DNA from: Litoditis marina
Taxonomy: Eukaryota; Nematoda; Chromadorea; Rhabditida; Rhabditidae
Direction of reading: 5' to 3'
DNA: 64,000 bases
NCBI GenBank assembly: GCA_964036275.1
Contig: OZ038438.1
Span: forward strand, 6,950,978-7,014,977
This document shows, one piece after another, positions 25,501 through 37,500 of this stretch; position 1 is the first letter of the stretch, and the number at the start of each line of letters is the position of its first letter. The position numbers were made by a program, and so were the translations under genes. The notes beneath the pieces are model-generated. The model was not told the DNA's origin. It did not search any database and worked only from the letters and a program-made list of their open reading frames with translations.

Positions 25501-28500
25501 GTCTATTGGGAGTGACCATATCAGATTTGTAGTTTGATCTTATCAGCTAACACGCTGAATAAGACCAACGATGGGAGTATCAAACTACAAACCTAGTGGA
25601 GAGCTGAAGCACATTCTGTGCACATAGTTTCCAATTCCTTACGTTTAAAGGGAGGCTGCATTGAATGCCAAATTTGGCTAACGGCGTTATCCGAAAACGC
25701 ACGAGAGTCAGAGAAGTGCGCGCAATCAATATTCATTCACTCCAAATCATCCTCTGCTTCTCTGACGGTGAGCAAAAAACTAGTGAAGCTTCGAAAACAG
25801 AGCTTTGAATTGAACATTCTAGTAAGAAAAGTACATCTATCAAATTGTCTCAGTTTGATCTTTTACTTGAAAATTCATTGCAGTCCCCCTTCAAGCATAA
25901 TGCAGGTAATCACAACCTGGGACAGGTCAGGTGGTGCCCAGATAGTTCAGCTGAAAGGTGATCTTCTCTTGAGATTTCGCTACAGTGGCAGCCAGCTCAG
26001 ACCAACATGTACCGTTTCGGCCCGCCCTCTCCTGAGCGACCCCAAACATCTGATATAAGACCTGCGTCTCTCCTCCAACACACGATATTTTTCTGCTTTC
26101 TTGTACAATACGTACTCATATTTCAGTCTTTTCTACTCTCATTCTGGATTGGAATCCCGTTCCGACAGTGTGTATCTGGTGGCCGAGTCCGCCTTTAAGC
26201 GGGGCAGACGAATACCGTTTTGGCTATCCTTCTCAATTATACTCGAGAACGACAATGCGCCTCATCTGGCTGGAAGCGAAGTGATTCGGGTAATATTCAG
26301 AGTTCATCGATTGATTGTAGTTTGTAGTTGGATTCGTGCACTATTTCCAGCAAATATAGCAGCACGGCTGCTTCGTCAAGTTTGACACGTTTTTATAGTC
26401 AAACCCTACCACAGCTCCCGTTCTTGTTTATGTGCATCATAGCGTGGACGTTTTCAATGCTGGTTTGAAGACAATAAAATGTATTTTTATTCTCTGTGTC
26501 GGTATTCTTCATATTTGCCATGTCTTTCAGATGGTGGAAAGAGGCGAGCGAATTCTGTATCCACATCTATTGGGATGGATTGACGAGGACACCGATGGAG
26601 AACAGCTCACATTCAACTTCAACCAGCCTATCAAGGTACAAACTCGGAGAAAACTTTAAAAGTTTCGAATAAATTATTAATTGATTCACATTATTGATTG
26701 ATGTAAGCATGTGCGTTATGGAAACATGGCGTTGATAGTTCAAACATATTTGAGCCAGATCCAACTGAAGCCCAAGAGATTAATCTAATTTCGGTCATTT
26801 CAATCATAACGTGATGAATTCAAGGATGCGGCAGTGTTGTCTACGGTGTCGCCCTACCTTCCGGTGACCGTTTTCTCGGTTTCCGATCTGGCCGACGGGA
26901 AAATTATGATCCGCCACCTCGGACACAAAATCAACTCCACAATACCGTGAGTATTATATAACAATCCTGCCGAAGTCGTCGTTTGACAAACATAGAGAAT
27001 ACAACTGACAAGTTTTCTGAATAACAATCTAAACGAGCGAATAATTGATAATTACGACGACGCTTATAATTGCTTCTTCGTACTTGTTGAACCAGAATAA
27101 AAACATTATTGACTGCTAATTAAATCGATTCACAAACCAACAAAAATGTGATATTTGAAAAAAACTTCCACAAATATCCTATTTATATCATGTCCACAAC
27201 ATATTTATAGAAAATATATGGTTGGAAGAAGTTACTCAGTATAAAAACACCTTGATGACAAAGTTACAGAACAATTCGAAAACTGTCATTGTGTTTCTAA
27301 TGTGATTTGTTCGCTTCCAGTTCATTCAGCTAAATGAAATGTGCTACAGTTACAAACTATTATTTGGTGATCTTACTGATCTAGGCTTGCCAAAAGCAAT
27401 CTCAATTTGACAACCATTCTGTTTATTTTTGGATTTTTTCTGTTACAGATATACTGTGAGCGATGGTAAATACTCGGTGAAGGGGAATATCGTTCTGATA
27501 GCCAGTGACCCGTTTGTGAGAATGGGGGAACATTTGATTGAATATTGCTGCCTGCCAGGGGATACACCTCAGTTAGGTGCGCAGTCTACTATGTATCGCC
27601 AACCATTGTTTTTAGTTTCCAGTACTAACTATATGGTCCCATTTTGGTGTAATTGCTTTCACAGTAATTGTTTCAACTCAATTTTTCGATTTTCAATATC
27701 GGTGTCACACAACAGATGAAAAGTTGAAAAGTTTACGTTTTCCTAGATGTTGTATTAATCATTTGTGAGTGTGTTTGTATCTCCTGTGTCCGATTGTGCT
27801 TTATATGTATTTTCGTAGCTATTTTGTAAATTTTTTTGATCCTGGACGGTATATGTTTCAGAAATAGGACCGAAGAATCTCTCTGTAGTCACCAATCTCG
27901 ATGTTCGTCCCACCGATATCCAATATTCTAGTGGTGGTAGAGGATTTTGGCTGAACTCCAAAACAGGCTGGCAACCAGTTCATCGCTTCACACAGCAAGT
28001 TAGTTGAACGTTGCGTTTTCCGCCACACTGTCGCAATAGTTTGCTGAAAACATTTTGATCCAGTTCGAACGGTTGAACAACAAAAAACTATCCTTCATAA
28101 TATAATTTATATAGTCCAATATGATCCAATTTAGTTGTGTTTGCTACAGTTTCGATGTTTCCAGGATATAAATGAGAGAAGAGTTGCCTACAGGGTACAT
28201 GGTATCGAGAAGGAAGATTTGGATATCCGAGTAGGAGATCGAACACTAGCCACTCAGGTATAGAAAATGACAACGTCTGAGTTCTACTCTGACCTGCATG
28301 CACGAACAACACAGCTCTCAAATCACGACTGAAATGTAATGGGATCTAGCTATAAACATAGCGGTTGAGATCAGAATGTACAGTATAGACCCGCCCTCCC
28401 CTGAGCGAACCTCATATAAGGGGTGCCAAATTTATAGAAGTTTGGCGTTGGCCGGAATCGAACCTGCGAGCAAAAGACTGGTAGCTGCGCGCTAACCACT

Positions 28501-31500
28501 ACGCTACGACAACTCACTTCCGTCAAGGTTTGAAATCAAGGTCATGTGTTCGTACACAGCGAAAACTGAGATATACAGTACCCCCCCCCTTTCCGTTGGC
28601 AACGACTGTACTTGCAATAACGTTTTCACTGTTGTTTCATGCCTGAAAGTTGTTAGACAAGTTCAAATAAGCCGTATTTTAGAAGTGGATTGAATAGTCA
28701 TACCTTGATAAGGGCAAAGCACCTGAGTTCTTTGCTGCACTCTAACAATGCACGATGTGAAATTTCAATGTGTTCCCGTGAAATCGTGCCAGCTATCATT
28801 TATTCATCTCCAATCTACTGGTAGTTCCGATCGGAATACACTTTCCTGAAAAGCCTTGAGAACGAGAGTGTTTTGTGAACGTGATCCCGTGTGTAATAAT
28901 GTATGGGAAGCATTGATGGATGGGAGTACAACCCGGACGCGTTTCTCTGATAAATGACATATCAATAGACACAAGCATAGGTATAAATCACAATTACGCG
29001 ACCTCAAACATAGGGAGACAACCTATCTGAAGGAAGCAATCCTGGAATCGGATGAATGGAAACCATCTTCGGTCACCAGTTTCTGAAACTAATTGAACTT
29101 AGAAAGGAGAACGTTAACAAACTTTTTTCCAAGAGACAGGCGAACCGGCTCTCTGTTCTATTCAAAACCAACTCTTAGCTTGGAGTTATCTGTTTTGGGA
29201 CTAAGAGCGTTCCATTGACGAAAATCACTGGAAATTATTTTTACAATAAATATTTCAAAGTTTTCTCAAAGTGTTAGCTTTTCCAAACTGCATGAACGGG
29301 ACCTCCAAATGTGTGTACGTGAAAAAGACCAACCAATAGTTTATCCAATTCATATGATTCCATCAGGTGAACCCTTCCATTTTTCTATTGTTCATATTGA
29401 ACTTTAGCTGTGAATGACTCAATTTCTTCAGATAACCATCAATCGTCGATCGCTTGGTTCATCGTTGGAGCTAAAGAAGAGTATTTCTCTCTCGATACCG
29501 GTCGGGGGAGCTGCGGTGATTGACAATCTACATCTTGAACAGGTACAGATGGTTTAAAAAAAACACCGCAGTCAAAAATCAAAGCAGGTAACAATGTAAG
29601 GTAGTCCTAGATCACTCACGGTTCTGCGACTTACGGTAATTTAGTAATTCAAGTCAAGTTGAATTTTTAAATCACCGTAAGTCGCCCATCCGTAAGAGAA
29701 TTTAGGAATACCTTACGACTTAGCTTGCTTACAAAAAATATTTTTTTAGATTTCCGTTTTTTTCAGCTCTAGATTAGTTCAAAATATATCATCAGATGCC
29801 AACTTCATCTGAAATCAATGAGAAAATCATGTGTACGTGGGGAGCAATTGGAGCGAGCACTTCATCTATGATCTCAATTCTTTATGTGATCTTTTTTTCT
29901 CACGTAAACAGGTAGTTGACAATAAGTATGCTCAGTGTTGAATTCTTCTTTTCAGGGGGACGGGGTGACTGAAGCGTCTCGGTTGTTCTACAATGTGCTG
30001 CGTCATCCGCAAGAGGGGTCGCTCGTTCTCGATAGCAGTTAGTTGACAATTGTTATCCCTGACAGATCGTACATTTTATTTCTTTCGTATGCAAAACCTA
30101 TACGAGAAGTATTCTTCTCTCATATTCAATCCAGCAAACTCGATATAAAGATTACCAGAGTACTTTCTAACGTTGATTTCGCAGGTAACTCGCAGCTACA
30201 TCAGCTGTCCGTGAGAACCTTCTCACAGCAAGACATTGATCTCGGACGTCTCCAATACGTGCACGGGGCCAGTGGAGCAGGACGCGACTCGTTCCAACTC
30301 AACATAACCTCTCCGCACTTCAGCAAGGGACCCTACTCCTTCTACATTGACATATATGAACATCATGTTAGTCAATTTTTATTTCTGCCTTGAAGTTGGT
30401 TCACATATAACTCATTGGAAGACGTACGATTAATTCTGTGCGGGGTGAACTTTGGCGAGTGGCCGGCGCATCTGCGTATCCTTGATCCACACACTCTCTG
30501 ATCTGCAGGTGCATACCCATAAGTGTTCACATTGGGAATGTGATAATGATATCTTCATGGGGAAAATTACAAAAATAGCAAGTACCACAAATTTTAATAT
30601 GATTTTTGAGTATCGTAATTCAGGTTTCCCTTCTCACGGATCAGTTGACTGTTCTTGCTGGATCGTCGATGGTCGTTTCTAGTACAGTAATCAATGTGAC
30701 TTCTTCGGACAGAGATGACTACACAGTCAGGGTGAGAATGAGAACACCATTCGACAATGCACGTTCCTTTAAACGCGTCAGGTTTCAGTTATTAGAAAAC
30801 CCGTTGTAACAGATCGAAAACCATTTCCGGCTGAATTATGTAGTAAACTTGCAGTCAACTTCAAAGTCACACCAAACAGAATAGTCATGATTCGAGAACA
30901 TGTAAACGAGCCATCCTCGAACTTTTAGTTGCCCTCATGAAAATATAACCAAACACAATTGTGTTTTTTCAGTATTATGTTTCAGATAGTAACACAACCG
31001 AACTATGGCTGGATAGTAAAAGATAACTGGAGTGTCGCCAACATATCATCCATAAGTGGGTTTCGGAACACATATTTACGTTTGCAAGTCGTATAGTAAC
31101 TTAGTTCGAACAAGTTTTTGGATTATTCACTGATTCTTTATGAGAAAAATTTGTTCTAGCAGGTGACAACTACGAAAAATCTACGTGACAAGTACGTAAC
31201 ATAATTTACCGCAACGGTACAACCCGTAATCAATTAGGTGAATATCTTATTATCAATCCTTCTTATTATAATGCTTATCATCTGTTTGGTTGTTTTATCT
31301 TCTTACAGTTAATCTCTGATGAGCGAGTGGTCAGTTGTAAGAAGCTATTTACCTAAATACAATAAAAGAGCGAATGAATCAATTAAAAAAACAGATTCGT
31401 TCACCGGAGCCGATCTTCGGGAACGTCGAGTAATCTATGTGTCGGACAACTCGCAGACGGCCACGCAAGACCAGTTTGGCGTGGAAGCCTGTATCTCATC

Positions 31501-34500
31501 CGAGACCTGTACTCCGGAGAAGTTCGTCGACGTATTACTCACCAGAAGAAACATCCAAAGTACGTTTTGAACATCATAAACGGAGAAAAGGAACACTGTG
31601 TTCGATCCTTGGTTTTTAAATTTCGGAAAATACTTATCAAGTAACAATAATCACACAGGACATTGTCTTTTTCAACTCTCGAGTTTTCACAAATTCTTGA
31701 AGAGCTATTCATTTCATTTCTTGTATGAGTGAATTATTACGCATCTTCGAAAAAAAATAATAAACTCGGAATAGGTGATGGTTATATCTGATCAATTGAA
31801 GGTCCTCAGCTTCTTCGGAATGAACTGCTACGAGTGAGTGGAGAGAAGGCGTTGATCACCAATCTCCACCTCGATACCGAGGTGAGCAAAAATTTCGAAA
31901 TTTTTTTTTACATTATGAATATACAAATAAACAAAATACAAACTTTATTTGTTTAAACTTTATTTGTTTGGCCACAATGCATCCTACCCCACGTCGAGTT
32001 CCTCTGTTTTATAGTCATCGATCTATCTTGTTATTTTCCCTTTGTTTCCTTGTACATATTGTGTAGAATAACTGAAATAAATAAATGAATAACGTTGCAG
32101 GACCCAGACTCGCCTGCCGACAGCGTGTTCTTCCTGATATCTCGACCATCGAACGGCATGGTTGTACATGTTCACCAGATGGAACGCGCCATTTACAACT
32201 TCTCCCAGAAAGAAATAGACGACAACAGTGTGGTTTTCGTGAAAAATTCTAGTATGTTTATTATTAACAAATATCGAATATTTTGACATCCAGCATAAGC
32301 TAATATTTTTGAAATATGGCCAGATTACAAACATTTGAGAGCACTCGGAATAATTTCGCCTATTGGTCGATTTTCAATGTATTTCAATTGAAACTGCCCC
32401 ATGTATTTGTGATTGCGCACGTCAAAAATATTGGATGGGAGAGCTTGAGTGGACTTCAATGAAAATTCAAGAGATTTGAGGGGTGGTGCTAAGGGAAGAT
32501 CACGCGATCTATGTTTTCTAGCACTTCACATTGATAAGTATAGAAAGCTACAAATTACTCAGTTTGAGGAAACTTTAATTTTGAAAAAAAAAACTTTTCT
32601 TTTCCTTATACTGATCTCGTCATCTAAACATTTCACTATACTCCAGATGCTACGGGTTCTGGCGGATTCTCTTTCCTGTTATCGGACGGTGTTCATCAGA
32701 TTGGTCCGGAGTGGTTCTCGATAGAAAGCTGGTCCTCCTCGTCACCCTTGCTCGAGACCAACTCCCGATTACATGCACCACCAACGAGTACCACCATCAT
32801 TGGTGTCGAACTGCTGAGAGCTAATTTGCCAGAAGTATGTTTCTTCTTCTTGAAACTATACCTTCAATGAATATATTGTACTTTTGTCAGCTTTGAATCC
32901 AAGTCAATCCTAATCGTCGTTGTAGTTTAATCTCAGAACAGGTCATTATGTTCTAGTTTCGATCGAAAAGCAAAGGAATCGAACGGAAAAACTAGCGTTA
33001 TAGGCTTTCATACTACTATCATTCTTTGGTTCAATCGAAGAGAGCTAGAGCAACAAGATAAAAAAACCATATGACATGAATAACTGTCAATGTGAAATAG
33101 AAAGTCGCGTACGGTCACGTGATTGTGGACAAATCACAAATAGAAGAAAACGTGTTTTCACACTGCCAGATTGCCTCTCATTTTAAAATGTAATATTCCT
33201 TGCAGGTACATCCCGAGCAGGCTCTATTCAGTATAACCAGACCCCCACGTCATGGACAGATTCTGGTTGATGGTCGAAAAGCTGAGAAGTTCAGCCAAAA
33301 CGATGTACGTATTTACTCACATCGTCTTCAGAGGAGACTTGAGTTATAGTTTGCTCTTCGAAACACAACTCACGGTAAAACGCTTCAGGATCGAACTACA
33401 CTTTCACTTGAGAATAGAATAAATAGCTGTTTGTTCTTGCAATTCCTAATGCGATATACATTAGTGAATGGTGTATTGTTTTTTTTCTCTCGTTTGACAA
33501 GCATAAATTCGATCAAAAAAGATGAACAATTCAAATAAAATGTCTTCTCAATGTTGCAGGCTAGGGACAGTTATGTGACGAAGTTCTCTAGTTTCTAGTG
33601 GCAAACATAGAATTTTTCTCAGATCAATCGGAAAATGGTTTGGTATTCGTCGGTCGGTCAGCCGCAAAAGGAATGGACAAGAAAGGATTCGTTCGCCTTT
33701 GTCATATCCCGGAACGGTTCAGCTCAACCGGTTGATCAGGAGTTTCGGTGGGTTAAAAAATTGAGATAAACTGCTACTGCGTAACTATATGAATAACACT
33801 GCCTCCCTTAGTTCCAGTCACACGATTTACCAGTGACTGAATAATTTTCAACTGTATTTTGAGCAAACTATATGTCCCAGCTAACGCCTAATTTTACAGA
33901 TTCCGTATTTCTTCCACCTACGCTGCGTTGAGTGACGACATTGATAAATATGTGTCCACTTCTCCACTTTTGCTGTCGAGAGGTCTGTTTTGATGTTATA
34001 GTTTACACCATTCCTACTGAGACTCCTACAGTAACCTTTCAAATTTTCCGTAGGCTGTGGTGGAACTGAAAATAGAGTTCATGAAAAATGCTCTCGTATA
34101 TTTACTCTACCTGAGAACGAGAAGGAGGTACGAAAATCCTCAACTTCTCCGATCAGGAACAAGTGAGCAAAACGGCTTGGAAGTTTCGAAATCTTACTGT
34201 AGGATTCTCAGTAGGAATGGAAAAGACTATATCTACTTGATATTCCTATATGGGGTGGGGATAAATTATTCCAAATATTTGCATCATGTATTGTTTCTAT
34301 TAGAAAATTCAATCATCGTTTTACAGGCGGATCCTCAGCCTTGAACAAGTCTCACATAAATTTGGATAATTTGATGAGCAGCATAGAGAAAGAGGTCAGT
34401 GGCGCAATGAGGAACTATAGTACTTTCACTGCTTTGTGTGCCTTTCTCAATTCAAATTTTGTTCGAACTTATGCACAATACTTTCGCAATGGGTGCTCAA

Positions 34501-37500
34501 ATGGTTAAAATATCCAAGATTACTCCAAAAAGATTCACCTCTATCCGTAACTGAATGTGTGACCCCATCATTGATTGACACAGTCTAAAACAAAGAAGAA
34601 GAAAATGAGAATTCGGACAAAATAATAATTGTCGTCCATAGTTCTTAATACATTCAAGTAAGTGCAACAAGTTAAGGAAGGTGAAGGAATAAACAATAAA
34701 CTCCAAAAAAGTGCAGTCCCGAGAAACGAAAACAAAACAACAACAAAACCTCTTTCTCAGGTTCTGTTGATTGAAATCGGGAAGTCACCTCGTCATGGGA
34801 GTCTTGCCTGGTTAGACGGAACGAAGGAAGCGGTCAGCTTGGTGGAGTTCATGCGGGGCATCACGGCCGTCTATATACATGACGTCAGTTTGAGAAGGAC
34901 TATAGTCTTTTTCTTATTTACCTGCCAGGTAACCGGGAAGTACCCGGAAACCAAATTGCAAATACAAAATTACATTTTCTCATTTCTGGTTACCTACTTA
35001 CTACAACCTGATAAAAGGTTACAAAAATACCATTTCTATTACTAAAAATCCTTCTTGAAAAAGGTATAGTTGTATTCGTTCTTTTATTTGCAGGTGAATT
35101 TGGGTGCGTAATACATAATTCGAACAGTAATATTGCAGGGTGAAGAAACGAGTACTGATTCTATCATGTTTTTCGTATACCCCATCAGCGAGACAACGAA
35201 GCGGAGCAGTCGACTCCGAATAACAATTCCCCTAACTATCGACTCTCTGAGGGACCCTCTCGTACAGGCGAGTTCAGACCGTCCATGAAATGGACAGAAA
35301 ACCAGATCAGAAATCTCAGAATTCTACCATCATTCATACTCTAGGCACTTGAAAAGTTACAAACAAAGATAAGAAATCGATTAGAATGTATCAACTTTCA
35401 AAATGTGATTATCTCTTGACTACGGAGATTACCTCTTGCTTTTACTTACGCCAGAGCAAACAAAAACTGCAACGCTACATTGTGGAAGTCATGCCTCTGA
35501 AATCGTTTCTTTCAGGTTCAACGATTTGCTTCCACCTTGACTGTCATGAATGCTGGATCAACGGAGATTACCTCGAATTCCTTCCTAGCCAGCCACCCAC
35601 ACGTACCCCCTCAGTCCATTGTTTTCGAAGTAAGTTCGAAGTAAACAGTACAACATCGCAGCTAACTTTCACTGCGATATTCATAATGATTATATTAGTA
35701 AACCGTTGGTGGTGTTTGCATATTCTCAAAACACGCTAAAAAGTCGTGCTGTGCTTTTCAGATGGGAGTCTTTAGAAACATGTCAATACGACGGTAGAAG
35801 TTACGTGAACTACAGTTAGTTTGCGAGCAAGCCGATGCTAAATCGAGCAATATGGCACATGCAATAATCACGATAAATACATCTGTTGAAACCTTCAGGT
35901 GATCCAGTCAGGAATGATCGGTGTTTCTGTCCGCGTAGGTGGTGTGGAGAAACGACTATTCAGCCAAGAACAGGTGATTGCAGAATCGCATAGTGTTGTA
36001 ACGTTTTTGTACATATATATTAGGTGCAATTCATATTCGTCTATCGATTGTTTTCCAATGAAACCACATGTTTGCATCAGCCATTTAAAAGAGAGATATT
36101 AATTAACCATGCTTAATTTAAACCATAATTATATTCATTGCATATAATATACCTCATCCAACTTACCAAAAGAGATACGATACAACGTGAACTGAAAACC
36201 TGAATTGAACTAATTCTATTCAGGTGAACAAGGGCATGGTTACAATCGTACATACGCCGATTCCAACTGCAGCCTCCTCATTGGATGTACTTGTGTTCTC
36301 CGTTGAGGGTCATTTTAGAGCCCTGGTAGTCAAGATACGCCCGCTGGACCTGGCCTTGGAGAATCACACTGTTATCGAATACCCTCAAGGAAAAACATAC
36401 GTGGTTCTGAACAGGTATGCCATTTCAAGCTCAGAATCTTCAACGATGGCAACAAATCATGTCTGAACCTCTCTGAAGTTCGTCCAGCATTCAGCATATT
36501 CTATCCAACATTCACTCAGAGTTTCCAGATAAGTGTCGATTTCACATTCGTTTCAGGTCACATCTTGGTGCTTACTCAAACGGGGACAGATCAAAGATCA
36601 GTTATAAGGTGAGTGTTGCAGGCAACCGTTTTCCTACTCTCAAAATAAATTTTACAAGCAAATACCACAATGTGTTCAAGGTGACATCGGGACCCACGAA
36701 CGGCACTTTCTACTGGGTGGCTGGCGAGAAAGAGGCAAAACAGTTCACTCAGGCTGATATTGATGATGGAAAAGTGTTGTATGCTCAGCTAAATATGCAT
36801 TCATATCAGGTGAGATCTTAATGGTTTGTTGAAGATATAACTCGAGTTTCAAATTTTCTAAAGTTTAATGTGAAAGATTGAATTTGAGGATTCGTTCGAA
36901 TTTCTGCTGGGCAACTCCGAGAGGGATATGGTTCGAAACAGGTCGGAAATAAAGGTAGGTAAATGTTATATATATCTGAACACATCGTTTACTCCACTTT
37001 TACCCTTGAAAACTCATTATAAATTGGATTAGAGCTACGAATAACAACTAGTAGTTAAATGACTTGTAACGAATGTTCGAGCGGAGTTTATACAGATAGC
37101 TAATAAGCTCTAAATAAAACTATGTTGGTAAAGAAAAAAGGAAAGAAAGTATTTAGCTGAAAAACAAACAAAAACAGGTGCGCTCGTTGGTCGAAGTTCA
37201 GCCTGTGATTGTGGAAACGGACACATCGACACCACTTACTGCCAGTCAGCTAAACGCCACAAAGCTACAGGTATACTTTTGGGTTACTTTGAGGTAGTGC
37301 TTGGTCCATTAGTTCAAAACTGAAACTTAGTAGTAGATCATCATGAACTTCACCAGATTGAGCGCTTTGTCTTGAAAAATAGTCTGACCACCCAGATTCC
37401 TCACAATTGACGTTTTCGATGACGAAGAGTACACATGCCGTGGTCAAAATTGCCTGTGTGAAAAGTTTGTGATTTAGCCAAAACCCAGAATGCTAGAAAA

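Noticed and set aside
28440..28515. Functional tRNA gene
   Set aside because: The acceptor stem has several mismatches and the anticodon loop is 8 nt, so I call it a tRNA-like repeat instead.
34054..34127. Exon-like block with good splice sites in the CSPG4-like gene
   Set aside because: It starts and ends in phases that cannot join its neighbours and lies wholly within an inverted-repeat element; skipping it restores the phase exactly.
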